Shown here: piece after piece, positions 28,040 to 40,988 of the stretch | Layout of the letters: the number at the start of each line of letters is the position of its first letter | Position numbering within the stretch: position 1 is the first letter of the stretch | NCBI GenBank assembly: GCA_000499405.2 | Contig: HG738140.1 | Coordinates: 10,133,560-10,197,559, forward strand | DNA from: Onchocerca volvulus | Lineage: Eukaryota > Nematoda > Chromadorea > Rhabditida > Onchocercidae | Direction of reading: 5' to 3' | Length of the DNA stretch: 64,000 bases | The notes under the pieces: generated by a model | The model's input: the letters and a program-made list of their open reading frames with translations, nothing else | Told to the model about the DNA's origin: nothing | The model's database searches: none | Translations under genes and position numbers: made by a program

Positions 28040-29773
28040 ATGTTCAAGCTATCTTTAACAAATGTGGCCACAATTATCTTTGTAATATATATTGCCCATT
28101 CGTTACACTCAATTTATACATTATTTCATCCACCGCTGTGCCGACAAAATCAAGATGACAAGGAATGCTTGATTGTTAGTTTTACTCTCTTTATTTTCTG
28201 TTTTTGTTCATTGGGAAAACTTTCTCAATGAAAATTTCTAATACTTAAACTTTTCTTTCTTAGTATTTCAGTGATATTGGCTATCTAGTTTCTTCCAATC
28301 AATCTCGACATTGAGGGCAAAACCTTTATTTTGAATTCGAAGCATCCAGAATCCATTATTATCACTGATCTATCTCTCCTATTACTTCTCAAATTAATAG
28401 ACTCGAGTTTCAAACATATTAGAAAAGAAGTAAGAAACAATAGAGTGAAATAATTTTTAGGCTTACTATTTCAGCCAATGATCCAAAGAGATGCAGTAAG
28501 TTCCGAATGGCCTCCATTGCAGTTTCGTATTTATGCATCCGTGAATTCTCGTGCCAAAGAAAATTATGGAAAAATCATTCATCAAATAGCATTCTTGGAT
28601 ATTGATGAAGTCATGGAGAGAGAAGTAAGTCTTGTTCTTCTTAAAAATCTAAATTACCACAAGTTTTAAAAGTTTCTGATTAATCGGTAAAAATCAACAG
28701 CTGTTATCTGCTAGTTGTTGCAGTTTTGTTTTCTATTCAGTAATTCTACTTATCTTTTTTAACACGAGTAGTTTATCATGATATTTTCCTTGCTTCGACA
28801 AGTATATTCCATTTAATTTAATTTATTAATTGTTGTCGTGTCAGGTACATGTGGATCTTCCAGAACATACACGTAACAATGGTTCATTATATTTGCACTG
28901 CTTTTTGCTGCCGGCAGAGCATAAACATCAGGATCCTTACCAGGTATATAACATTTGTTATAAATGTGGATAGATCTTGTATTATGATGATTAGAACATT
29001 TTCATTTTAATAATGCAACTTAAAGCAGCTTAAAAAGTGCAGACTGATGATGTTTTGTACCAATGGACCTTAACAGCATAATCTTTTTTTTCAGTACAAT
29101 GATTATTAATCGATGATTTGGAATCAGAAATAAAATAAATATTTCTCTTTTTTTCCTAGTTTAATATAGGAAATTGCGGGTTAATCTCAATTAAATTTAG
29201 TTCTACAAACGGAAAAATAGATTTTAATTTTCATGTTGAGTTGATTGCTTTCAGGCATCTTGGCAAATAATACAAACAGTTCGCATAACAACATACCAAA
29301 TTCCCCAAGCAGAAACATTTCGATTGATTACAGAAGCGGAAGAGAAACGAAGGAAGAGTAAAGAAGCTAGCAGATCTGTAGATCAGGTTCATTTGATTTT
29401 CCTCTTTGAATAACGTTCCATCAGTGGTCTTTCATCAAGATGAAAAAGTTTTCGAAACTATTTGAAAGATTTTCTTTTGAATATGAAAACTGTATCAGAA
29501 TTTTAAAGGATTTGTTTTTATTCCTTATTGCTGACAAAAATCGAAGAATGAAAATTTTATTACTTTCAGTTACGTGAAGAAGGAACACCAGTCACACATT
29601 TTCGCAGCAAATTACCATTGACAATTGTTGCTGAATCACCTAAATTTGATTTATATGCTCTCCCTGGTGAAATCTATCAACACATGCAATTTTTTCACAA
29701 AGGTATTCATTGGTTAAGTTTTAAATCGTTTAAGAGCTTTTTATCCGTAACAATATCTATTATATTTGCATTT

Positions 29774-29839
<66 letters not shown>

Positions 29840-32745
29840 CATGATGCAATTTGCATTCCATAAAGTCGAATTTTTTCATATTGCTCAGTTGCACTCTTAA
29901 AAAAGATATTGCTACTAAACATATCGCTCTTATATAAGTATTAATGGAAAAATATTCATCATATTCTCTTCAGTAATTGAAATAAGAGATCAAACAAATT
30001 TTATGTACATAGATTTTTATCACCGAAACTTTTTAAATGCTTCAGAAGGTCAAACATATTATTGGCCAATATTTTATATTGATGAATTGAGTTTTCTTAC
30101 CAAAGATCTAATACAGGTGGGTTCCTTTTCAGCTGGTTTTAGCCAGGTTTCTTTTCAGTAATAAATTCTGTATTCAGAGCAACGTGATCTTTTCTCCTTA
30201 TTTTTTCTTTAAAGATAAAAAGTTATCATAAATTGGCATGATAATTTGTTTATTAAATAGATAGAACCAGAACAAAAAAGCATCATGATGAAGATCCAGT
30301 ATCGACCGATATCCATTGGTAAATTGCGCTTGCTGGTTACTGCTCAAGCGTCTCTTGCTCAGCTAAAACAAATGGGTTTTAGCAATAAGGATGTTGACGA
30401 GGTTAGCTATCGCTGTATTCTTTCACTATAAATTATTTCACTGAATTTTGCAGGACCTCATCACATTATCATCGGTTTTTTTCATGAATTTTATAACCTT
30501 TACTTGCTTTCAATTATTTTGGATTCTTTTTAGGTAAAGGGAATATTTGTGGACACGAATTTTTACTTCTTGGCATTGACAATATTTGTTGCTGCTTTAC
30601 ATATGTTGTTTGATATTCTTGCATTCAAAAATGACATAACATTTTGGCGAAATCGTAAAAGTATGGCCGGTCTATCGACAAGGTTAAAAATATTGCTTTT
30701 TTAAACACTTGATTGAAAGTTTCTTCATGTCAGGGAAATAAGTTTGTTTAATTAATAACTAACATTAAAAATTTTCGAAATAGTGGTCAATAGAAAGTGA
30801 CTTTAATAGAAGTCAGAAGTCCTTCTACAGCTACGTTTTATTCGTTTTTAGAACTGTATTATGGCGTTCATTCAGTCAATCAGTAATATTTATTTATCTT
30901 CTCGACGAAGAAACAAGTCTTCTGGTAACAATTCCCACTGCTATCGGTTGCATTATTGAATATTGGAAAGTAACCAAATCTGCTAAAGTAATAATTTATC
31001 TGTACATTTTTTTATCGAGAAAAGTTCTCATTTATGCTCTTGGCTGTTTTTGTAACTTTTTTTGGGATCTTGGAAATTAAGAAGCAAACTTTTTCATGGA
31101 AATTTATTTTTCAAAAGTAGCTGATATTGTGATATTCCAAGATTGGAAAAGATTGTGTCTTAAATTAAGAAATTTGGACGAAATTGGTGCTGCATATCTC
31201 ACTTCAGTTTTTTGAAGTGAAATCACTGTTCATGTATTTATCAAATTTTATTTCATATTTACTGACAAAAACAAACCATTGTGTTTGAAATTTTTCCTGT
31301 GGATTTAAGTTAAATGCTTGTTTTAGATTTCGGTGTGTTTTTTTTCAGATTTCAATTTATTGGTCAAAAGGCATACCAGATTTTCGATTTGGGACTTCTA
31401 CTGCAGCAGAACTGGAAACAGAATCATTTGATTCAGAAGCAATGAAATATCTCACTTTTCTACTTGTACCGCTTTGCATAGGTGGTGCCATTTATAGGTA
31501 TTACTTATGATCTATCGTCCATCTCGATATGGTGATCTTTCAAGTTCATTGTTGATTTGAGAATTCAGAATCCGAACACGAAATTTAGACAACAGCTAAG
31601 TTATGAGCTCTTCCATTCAAATCGGATATATTTATCTTATTCCAGCTTAACATACATTCCACATAAATCATGGTATAGTTGGATAGTTCAGTGTATGGCT
31701 AATGGTGTATATGCTTTCGGATTCTTATTTATGCTACCACAGTTATTTGTTAATTATCGTATGAAATCAGTTGCACATCTCCCATGGAGAACCTTTATGT
31801 ATAAGGTGGGTCGTGTTTATTCAGTTAGTTCTGAGAATGAAATAAATAAACATTTGTGCTTAGAAAATTTGTCAATGAACATTTTTGTTGAGAAGCAAAT
31901 TTTTGATGGAAAATTTGAAATTATTCAAAACAAATTGGGAAGAGAGAAAATGATAAAGCAGAACTGTAGAAGAAAAAAAAAAGTTCATTTAGAATGATAT
32001 AGAAGGTTGTGTAATAGTAAAAACTACTTCATCTTTTTATTATTATACAGAAATATCCAAATTATGCTCGGAACTCAGGACGTTTGCATTACACTACATT
32101 TTTTTCTATTGATTCTTTACTTTCAGTTTCAAGTTTTTAGCTAAATATTCTATTTTATTTTTGTTTTTTTTTTTTTTTTTTTGTTTTTGTCACTTCTGCG
32201 TTTTTATGAAAGTATAGTTTAACATTGTTAATCAAGAAATGATCATAGTTAGGTTATGTGACATTCATATCCTTCACAAATAACACTTAAAGTGCTTATG
32301 AATTTTTCTTAAAAAATCTTTGAACTGTTTAAAAATTTGATCTTGTTAACAAATCTGCATTTTTTTTTTTTTTTTTAAATACTCGATTCAAACTAACTCT
32401 TGTTTTCTTACTTCTGCATATCTTTAAAATATTCCGATTTTGAAGTACGGAAATGATTCTAAGCTAAATAATTAATTGCAGGCATTCAATACTTTTATAG
32501 ACGATATGTTTGCATTTATTATCACAATGCCAACATCTCATCGTGTTGCTTGTTTTCGGGATGATATAGTTTTCCTCATTTATCTCTATCAGCGTTATCT
32601 TTATCCAGTGGACAAGTCACGCATCAATGAATTTGGTGAAAGTTTCCAGGATACTGAAATTCAGGATGTTCAAGAAAGCGAATCTCCATCAACATTGGCA
32701 TCATTTGCACATTCTAAATCGAAAGCGAGCAAGAAAACTGATTGA
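28040..32745 (+). CDS. CLPTM1L: CLPTM1L-type multi-pass membrane protein
   Basis: CLPTM1-family proteins are ER and plasma-membrane proteins. CLPTM1L has been linked to lipid scrambling in GPI biosynthesis and to cisplatin resistance. Twelve exons join in phase: 28040-28174, 28475-28624, 28845-28943, 29255-29386, 29570-29702, 30046-30116, 30261-30401, 30534-30682, 30852-30987, 31349-31497, 31646-31805 and 32482-32745, giving about 572 residues (human 538). An N-terminal membrane segment (residues 8-28) is followed by a luminal domain. The conserved membrane half then has [89 protein letters not shown] and [14 protein letters not shown]. The last blocks choose CLPTM1L over CLPTM1. The C-terminus is longer than human and Ser/Lys-rich. 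AATAAA at 33051-33056 is a possible poly(A) signal. Confidence 0.96.
29776..29837. repeat. 62-base T homopolymer
   Basis: An uninterrupted T run in the CLPTM1L intron after exon 5. Its length in the assembly is likely unreliable. On the minus strand it could be the tail of an old retroposed transcript. Confidence 0.9.
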
Positions 32746-33330
32746 AGAACAGATACAGTTCTTCAGATTTAGATAGTTTTTTCTCTTTAGCAAATTGCTT
32801 CGAGTTGTTTTTCGTTTCTCATTTAAATTCCGTTTTTTTTTTTCAATATTTTTTCAATCGTTTTTATAAGTTATCCAAATTTGGTGTTTTGGTGCAGTCA
32901 TTATTTTTCTGGAAATTCTAAGCTATGATGTACAACATTCTTCATATTTTCTTTTCTATTCTATTTATTAAATTTTTCAGAAAATTCTTCACGAAAAGAT
33001 TTTTTCAACTTTGTCTCAATAATTATTTTGGATTAAGAAACTAAACATTGAATAAATTTTTTGCACGTATATATATTTTAATAAACATCTGATGAAAATT
33101 TTATAATTTGACTGAATGATTCAGTGTTAACTTCTCCGTTTTTAAAGTCTTAAGCAAAAATTGATAGTAGATAATACTGCATTGATGACAGGTTCTGAAA
33201 GTTTTGGATGAGAAGTTAACCTAAATTAGCCTTTTTTCATTCCTGTTTTGTTCTTTTTCTTTAGATCATTATTTAAAATTTAGTTTAATTTCAAGGACTG
33301 AAGTTATTCAAATGTGGATTGTTTTGGCAG

Positions 33331-33842
33331 CAGATTGTTTTACATCTAATTCTAAAGCCTGAGATGAGCGATGCAGTCGTTTTGGATCAGATTGAGAATC
33401 GCGAATTTGTGGAAACTATTTGCTATTTTTCTATGAAATTTTCATTATGTAAGATATCGATTAGATTGGTTGAGATTGAAATGATTGATCATTCAAGTTT
33501 GAAATGTTTTTTTTTTTTTATGATTTGGAATATCAATGTTATTTTAAACAAGCGATATGATTTAGTTGGCTTAATCATTTTACGATCAAATTTCAATTCT
33601 CATTGCACCTCAAAACGAGGAAATATTATTACTGACGGCATAAAATATTTAAATACCAAAAAAATTCGTTTCATATGTTTATGGTAAGTGAAATTAAAGC
33701 TGGGCGATGAACCTATATCAATATCTTCCCAGAATAATTATGAAGTATTTATAACGACTTATTTTCTTCCTTCAGATTGCGAATGATATCATTTCGTGAC
33801 GAGCTTGAAAACAAATTGATTGGAATGGACCTTTCTCTGTAA
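33331..33842 (+). CDS. Unrecognised open frame with strong flanking splice sites
   Basis: After TTTTGGCAG at 33330 the frame stays open to 33685, through ATG at about 33362 (MSDAVVLDQIENREF). A consensus donor GTAAGT follows at 33686, and TTCCTTCAG lies at about 33766-33776. Joining them gives an immediate stop (TGA), so the downstream open stretch is not in the same frame. This may be a small nematode-specific protein, a non-coding transcript or chance. No domain recognised. Confidence 0.2.
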
Positions 33843-33849
33843 TTTTTTT

Positions 33850-36800
33850 TAATGCCAATATTTTCAGTTTCGTACCCTTTTTTGCAATTTTTTTCTTTTT
33901 TTTCTTTTTCGTACGCGAGGGAACAGTGAATATCTAAGTTTCAACACTTAGATGTCGAAAATTGAACATTTGAAGGATATGATCAAAATAGAATATGAAC
34001 AGAATTTTCTGCAAATATGGTCAAGAAAGACTATATTAGATTCCATATGCACAATCGATGCAAATAGTTATGCACTTAATTTAGATTTATGAAATTATTT
34101 TTTCTTCCAAAAATTTGAATACTATAAGTTGTATTCTGATTGCTTTGGAATCTTATGCAATTTCGATAGTTTTTACAATCGAATGATCGAATGGATTTTA
34201 TTCTTTCAAAAATGCTGATTTCTAACTGGAAGGCGAAAAAGTTGTTCTTTTTTGTTTTGCTTTATTGTCTAGTTTCTGGTCTCAGTCAAAATTAATTTCT
34301 TTTATGAATTAAGAAAAATCCATCTTCACGATTTGCTAACTTACTTATTTCGTCTTTTGAATAATTATTAATAGCTCTATCATCTGTTTTATCTGGGGTT
34401 ATACTGTTTCTCTAATTATTCCTTGCAACAAATTGTAGCTTTTCTACTTGATTTTCTTATTTGATGATTTATCAGCAAATTTTTGCTTCATTTCATCTTG
34501 ATATTGTTTTGAATATTATATCTAAGAATTTCAAATAAATAATTTCAACGGGAATATACTTCGACGCACTGAACATTGGATTTGAATTGGTCCTGTTTCT
34601 ACAAACAATCAGTTTCAAAGTGGTTTCGATAATTTCGAATGTCAGTGGAAACATGTTCTGCTGTGAAAATATTATAAATAAGAATAAAAACTTAAGTTAC
34701 CTTTTGTGTGAAGCAGCTACATGATCTTTCACTCTAGGATTCATTAGATGTTATTGACTAATTTCCTTGCAAGATTCAAATATCATAAGAAATCCCATCT
34801 TACAAAGCCGTAAATTTATTCTAATGAGCGTCTTCATTTGCAATATTAAAAGTTGAAAAATAGCCTATAATAATAATAGAATTAATGAATCTGTATTTCT
34901 CTAAAAATTAAAAGTAATAAAAGTGATCTATTTTTTCTTTTTTCGTTCATAGGTCCAGTTCTTCATTAATATGACAAAAGTTTTTTGCCTTCCTGGCTAT
35001 GTTATTTTCAAGTCACCACAATTTTCACAATCCATTGAAATTTTATGAGACATAATTGTCAAATGTTAAAGATAAATAAGATGTAAAGATAAATAAGATT
35101 TTAAAGATGTAAAACGATTTGTTATATTTTTTTGCTTTAGTGGACGAAAATTTTCTCCTAAAACTGTCACATAATTAAAAGATTCAAAAAAGATCTTTGC
35201 GGGGACATTTTTTCCTGACTTCTTATCCAACATCTATCTCTGAAAAGGAAAAATCTCCGCCTTACCTATATTCATAAAACTGAAGCAATTCCATTTTGAG
35301 CATGTTTTTATCAGACTCTTAAGTTAAATTCACTATAACTGTATAATCAGGAACAAATTTGTGGCAGAAAGAGAAATATTTGTTATTTCTTCCATTCTTG
35401 GATTTTTTGGGAGTTGATAATACATGACCTGAAGCCAAAATAATCACAATCTGCTTGTCACAGACAAAAGAGATTAGTAGATTAATTAATTCTTCACGAT
35501 AGAATAAACATTGCTATTACTTTTAAGGCTTTAATAAACATTATCATCACTATTTAAAGCTTCATAGAATTAAGGCTTGTGGGCTGATCTTTCAGTTAGG
35601 ATTGATCTTTCTATCATTTTCATTCTTCATCTCTACTCACTGCGAGATAGAAATTATTGTTTTCTTTTTTATAAAATTGAATTCCGTTATATCTATTTAT
35701 GATTTATGAGGAATTATATTACAAATAAAAATGAGGCTTTATTGATGTTATGCTGTGGGAGAAGAAAAAAGAGATGAATCTCATATGGAAACAAATCTTT
35801 TGAAAATAGAATGAATAACTTTGCAGTCGTCTGCGTGAAGTATTTGATGTTCAAACTTTATTCGCCTTGGGCTAGCGAAATTCAGCCGAATAATTTCTTT
35901 TATTTTAAGCCAGTAAATTAATTTACTTGATTATAGAACATATTTTGTTATTGTCGACTGCATTTGAAAAAGTTTTGAATTGTACCAAAAAAAATTTACA
36001 AAATCTGGACTGCTTATCTTGATTAAATCTAATCAATCTTAGTGGCTTACACATATTCTAAATTATTTGGTATTATCTTAATAATTGTTCCTGTGGTTTT
36101 CCTTGTTAAATCTATCATAGATTCAGGATAGATGACAAGAAAGAAATAATAAAAAATACTTCTCAGTGACTATTAAGGTTAGTCAGTTAATTTCATTGTA
36201 TTATTATCGTTTCATTAAACACATTTCGATTTATCATGCTATATCTCTTTTTTAGTTGAATAGTGTATGCAAACATTTCCATTTGTCGTTGACTGAACAT
36301 CACTGATAATGTTATATCAATGATAAAGGCAAATGATATGTATATGTAGATAATGCTCTCTGATCTTGTGTAAAATGATTTGCACAAAAAATTTTTTTAT
36401 ATAAATTACACCTCTAGTAATAAACAATTGAAGTCTTTGTAATGATTTTTTCTTGGCCATGGTAGCCTTTCTATAATTTTTAATGATCAAAAACAGAATG
36501 CAAACCAGTTTATAAAAAACTTTCATTTTAAATTCATATCTTGTGATAATCCTAAAAGATACTATTTAATATTTGCCCATTCTGATGTAAACAAATTAAA
36601 AATTATTCAGTGATTTGGTAAGATGTAGCGATGCTGTTGATAAACACATACTTTTCTTACGAACGCAATAAGACATTAGGTTCTAAAAATCGTTTCATGA
36701 GGGATTTATCGACATCAGCTTTAGGATATTCAAACTTAGTCTTACTTTGAATAATTTCAACATTTTAATATATTTTTGATATTAGTCAAAAATAAAAAGG

Positions 36801-37300
36801 TTGTCGTCTAAGTGATGGTTGGAAAGAGTTTGATTATGAAATTTTGAGACGTTTGCTAAGTGTATCATTTTACGTGTTTTTACATCTCAGTAAATTTTTA
36901 AATCTCAATTTACGTTTAGACAAACCTTGGCGCTTGCAATAATAAAATATTTTTTTAGTGATTCCTTAAAAATTACAACGGTTTTTTTATTTAATGGTGG
37001 CAGAATTAAATAGTGAGATGAAAATATTCACGAAATGATGTATCTATAAAGTTAAATAGAGATATCAAAAGTTAGGATTGCAGGATTTTAGAACTGAGAT
37101 GATATTGCAAATTTTGCAAGAAGCTGAAATTTGATTTGGGTGAAAAACTGAAAAATATTTTTAAAAAAGTGAAAAGGTAAAAAGTCTTTCATTGATTCCA
37201 CTTTTCGAAAAGTTTAAATTAGAAGCATGAGTTATTTTGATTGCACTATAGTACTGATTTAAATTTTTCTTGTTTTATCTGTCCAGACCAACTCTATATA
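33850..37300. other. Gene-poor stretch
   Basis: AT-rich sequence without splice-linked reading frames that I could support. Overlapping minus-strand frames at 36193-36526 are short and low-complexity. Confidence 0.45.
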
Positions 37301-37310
37301 TCAGTTATTA

Positions 37311-37585
37311 TTAGAATACAGTGTATTCGTATTCAGAAGTCCGTAAGATTGCTTTTGTAGTTACTGCTAAGATTCCGCTTCTCTAGAAACGATTTTCCAT
37401 TCAAAATCCATTCATTTTAGGAGTACTAGATTCAACAGTTCAGTTATTACACATTCCTTAGTGGTTTTGCAACGATGACATATCTGCTCTCCATATGCAT
37501 GAGATCTTATACATTCTAATTCAGATGCTGCAATTTTTAGCTTTCTAGAGATATTGACATAATCGTAAAACCAGTATCGAAGGGC
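37311..37585 (-). CDS. Small spliced reading frame, probable 3' end of an unidentified gene
   Basis: Two exons on the minus strand, 37585-37451 (45 codons) and 37382-37311 (23 codons plus TAA), join at phase 0. They enclose a 68-base intron with GTAATA and TTTCTAG; the first exon follows TTTCAG. The peptide opens LRYWFYDYVNISRKLKIAAS. A cysteine-rich stretch follows (CIRSHAYGEQICHRCK, then KEC), ending EYEYTVF. Codon use looks like real coding sequence. There is no start codon, so upstream exons must lie above 37.9 kb on this strand, or this is a relic. The open frame at 40428-40988 on the same strand is a candidate upstream part, but no join was shown. No family recognised. Confidence 0.45.
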
Positions 37586-37885
37586 CTGAAATGGCAGAAA
37601 TTATTTATTTCTTTTGACGGGACCGCCGATTGATAAAACCATTCAAAGTCCATTCAGGAGTAATTGATTCGACAATTGAGTTATTAAACATTCCTTTATG
37701 ATTTTGCAACGTCGCAAATTTGCTCTCTATATTCATGAAATCTTATGAACAAAAAAGCAATTTTTTAACATCCGAATTCAAATGCTGCAATTTCTAGCTT
37801 ATCCAACGGTACTGGCATAATCATAAAACCAGTAACGAAGAGTTTAAAATGACAGAAATTATTAGTGTCTTTTGATGAAACTTTT
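37386..37885. repeat. Imperfect tandem duplication, unit about 245 bp
   Basis: Block 1 (about 37390-37620) and block 2 (about 37635-37885) align along their length in direct orientation with many substitutions and small gaps. Block 1 contains the open minus-strand exon. Block 2 holds the same exon with stops, frame changes and an insertion, and its TTTCAG acceptor is lost. Confidence 0.8.
37640..37870 (-). pseudogene. Decayed tandem copy of the 37451-37585 exon
   Basis: The start LRYWFYDY is kept, then the frame breaks with TAA. KLEIAAFEF and REQIC can be read in shifted frames. The inserted bases (around 37752-37775) and the lost acceptor show it is not coding. Confidence 0.6.
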
Positions 37886-40427
37886 CACATGCTTTCGAAA
37901 TTGATTGTAATTTAGAAGTGAGTTCACGATTTCTTCCAAAATTAGCCATCAATCTTATTACTGGAGAGGTGCAATACATTGAACCTGACTTAACCTAACG
38001 AGCTTACTTTTATGCTTTCCTTTGGTCAATGCCTCATTTCCGATTTCATTTCGTGTAGAATGCAAAATTTTGAAGAATTAAGTATTCAATCAAGTTTTTA
38101 AGTAAATTTTTCACAATATACTAGTTAAATGAAAATTCCCAAAAAGCTCTGAAAAGTAATTGTGCCAGCGCAATTTGAACAGATTATCATTTGGAATTTA
38201 ATAAATATTTGCTAAAATGGCTATTAATATCTTCATATATGCATTTTATTTTGTTTCAAAAGCGAATAAGCTTTTCCTTTAAGCGCTTTTTTTCCGTCAG
38301 TGACATATCATCAAAATTGATTGAATTTATATGAGAAAGGAAGATTGTTGAAGAAAAAAAGAAAAAATTTGTACTAAAGATTTGCTTTTCTGTGTTTATT
38401 CATATAGATCATCTCCTATCTCATTCTCACTCACATTATCATAATCGATATGCCAAAATGGGAAAGAAGTTTAGGATATCCCAGAGAATTCTAATTTTTC
38501 CATTTCTTCAACCTTTTTCAATTTTTGGGAACCTTAGTTCTTCTAAGCTGAGGAAAATAGTTTCGAAAAAGAGATATAAATGAAAAATGAAATTAACCAT
38601 CTTTGAGATAATGCAGATTTCAAAAATTATCTTCCTTTTTGTCACAAAGAACTGACTTCGGTTTTTTTCCGGATTATCTTAAAAATGGAATACGTATTTT
38701 CAAATGAAAAATTTTCGTTTTAGAAGTCAGAAATAAAAATACCACGATTTTGACTGAAATTCATTTGCCTAAAGAATTTCGTACTCATTTTCTATCGAGG
38801 ATTTCAGAATTTGAATGGCTGTTGCTAAAAAACTATAGAATGAAAATGGATCTGTATCAAAGTGTTATATTATTGGTTTGAATTCTATATTTTAAAAATC
38901 AGCATCCAATTTCCATCATCCACTTAGCATCCAAAAAAATCCAATTTTGTTTTTCTAAAATTTTGTAGGGGAAGAAAAAATGAAGAGCTTTTCTACGTCG
39001 AGACATTTCTTTTCAGATTCATTGCTGCATTCTTATAGCTATCACATTTTCTTTTTAATTTTTTCTTTTTTTTTTTTTTTTCAGGAAATTTAATTTTTGA
39101 CAAGTTAAGATCCATTTAAAATCTCAGAATACTTCGTTATTCGCTGAACCAGCACCATTTCATTTCCAATTTCTTAACTCTGTCGAATCTATTAAACCAA
39201 CCAATTTAATCTTAGACTCAAAGCTTGTGACTTTAGTTACTCAAATAAATTTCAATTTTTGGATGTTTTTTTCTTGGCGCATCATTTATTTCATCGTCTC
39301 AAAATTATGGAAGTGAGAAGTTTGAAAGGCATGTTTAGAGGGTAATTTTAAGCGATTTATTTTTTAAAAAAGCACGTTTAGACAAGATGAGGTCTTTTTG
39401 TTGTTTTGACTCTATAAGTTTTGAAAAGATGTGGCTTGTTTTTTTTTCATTGTAAGGATGGAAAAATTTGTTAGAAGAAAACTCTTGAATTATCAGCAAA
39501 ATTTGACTGGAAAAGCGTGCAAACATTTATCTATCTTGACTTTTCATTTACTCTCTGATTTCTGACTAAATTTTATTTAAATAGTTGAGACTCTCAAATT
39601 CTGAGAACTTTCAGATAGTAAGAAGACACTGAAGATATTTTAAAAACAGACAAAAGAAATGCATTAGTTACACAGTCATCCTTCACTGATTTTACTGAAG
39701 TCCCAGATGAGCATTTTGTGCTCTCTTAAGAGCTCATGCAATAATAATTCTTATCGTTTTTGCTCATCCTTTTTCCTCCATCTTCTTCTCTCTTGATTAA
39801 TGGGATAAATAGGCACTTGGAACCAATTGATAACACTAATAGTTTTGATAAATATACATATTATCTATTGATACATTAATAATTATGCTAAATATATATT
39901 TGAAATTATGAAGATCGTAATTAAGACAAGGCGAAAGTAAATGAACTTGGAAACAATAAATTTCTAATTTGTGCGAAATGAGTAAGTTTCCACTTCAAAA
40001 CTTTTTGTCGATCATTTCATGCCTATTGACCAAATTCTTTACAACTATTTTTCAAGAAATTTTTGACTGTTCATTTTTAATAATTTATCCTGTCTTTTAT
40101 ATTTGATACTTCCTTATTCATTCAGAAAATTGGAATGAAAAATAATGCATTAAAACTAAGAAGATATCATGATAGTGCTTGAACTGTACGTTGTCGGCGA
40201 ATCATTTCATCGTTATTTTTTTTTTTCTTTTTTTTGTTTTTTTTGGTAAGTCTTTCATTATTAGCAAATATTTGGGAAATTTAAGCACCCAAGATGTCAA
40301 AATGAATAATAAGATTTCTGAAAGTTGTACTAATGAACACTTAATTTGATATGATTCTCGGAAAACTAATCACCGGTGATCACTTGAAAATGGAAGGAAA
40401 GTAAAAGGAGAATGAAAAAACCATCAG

Positions 40428-40988
40428 TTAAACTGATAATAGTTCAACTTTCTGCATTTTATGAATTTCATTTCCATTTGGTTTGCAATTTCTCCGTAAA
40501 TATAAGAAATTACGGATGTCATCCCATTTTTTTTGCAGTTGAAGACAATGATTTGACACAGCTTTTTTCGTGACACCCCACAGGCATTGCTTTCTCTTAT
40601 TTTCCACATTTTTAAATATGATGAGATTGATGCTTCTCTCTTTTTTATGTTTTCGCAGAAGCAGAAATCCGATTTGCAACATCTTTAGGATCCCGAAGTG
40701 ACTGGAATCATCAATGTGAGTAACCAATATTGGATCTCTCATCATTTCTTCTTGTCTTCTACTAAATTGTGCAATTTCATGTTTAAAATCTTTGAGTAAT
40801 TTTGTTGATGATTTTTGCATAAATAAAAAGAAGAAATAACAAACAAAAGAAAACCAAAAGAATAAAAGAAAAAAGCATAAAGTCATGAAGATTGTATTAT
40901 AAAGGTCATGTAGAATCGCAGCAAAAGCGAGACTGCTTGTGATGGTTGAGTTCAACGCATTTCTCACCAGGAAGGTCAAGACATTCAT
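40428..40988 (-). CDS. Unidentified 186-codon open frame with one membrane segment
   Basis: This is the longest open frame in the gene-poor middle of the window and longer than I would expect by chance in DNA this AT-rich. It starts at ATG 40988 (MNVLTFLVRNALN), shortly after an ACTTATAG that could accept a leader. A very hydrophobic, T-rich segment (about residues 32-57, with FFLLFFWFSFVCYFFFLF) is followed by a charged, probably helical tail (LLKDFKHEIAQFSRRQEEMM). The rest is basic. The T-rich segment could inflate the frame, and a strong internal donor (GTGAGA after residue 7) hints that part may be intron. I do not recognise a family. Confidence 0.4.
   Translation of the reverse strand: MNVLTFLVRNALNSTITSSLAFAAILHDLYNTIFMTLCFFLLFFWFSFVCYFFFLFMQKSSTKLLKDFKHEIAQFSRRQEEMMRDPILVTHIDDSSHFGILKMLQIGFLLLRKHKKERSINLIIFKNVENKRKQCLWGVTKKAVSNHCLQLQKKWDDIRNFLYLRRNCKPNGNEIHKMQKVELLSV

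Noticed and set aside
29618..29839. Poly-Phe tail after a CLPTM1L exon
   Set aside because: Read-through into the 62-base T run; the exon ends at a GT donor at 29703.
31806..31997. Extension of the CLPTM1L exon to 31997
   Set aside because: Intron read-through; the conserved frame continues at 32482 after TTGCAG.
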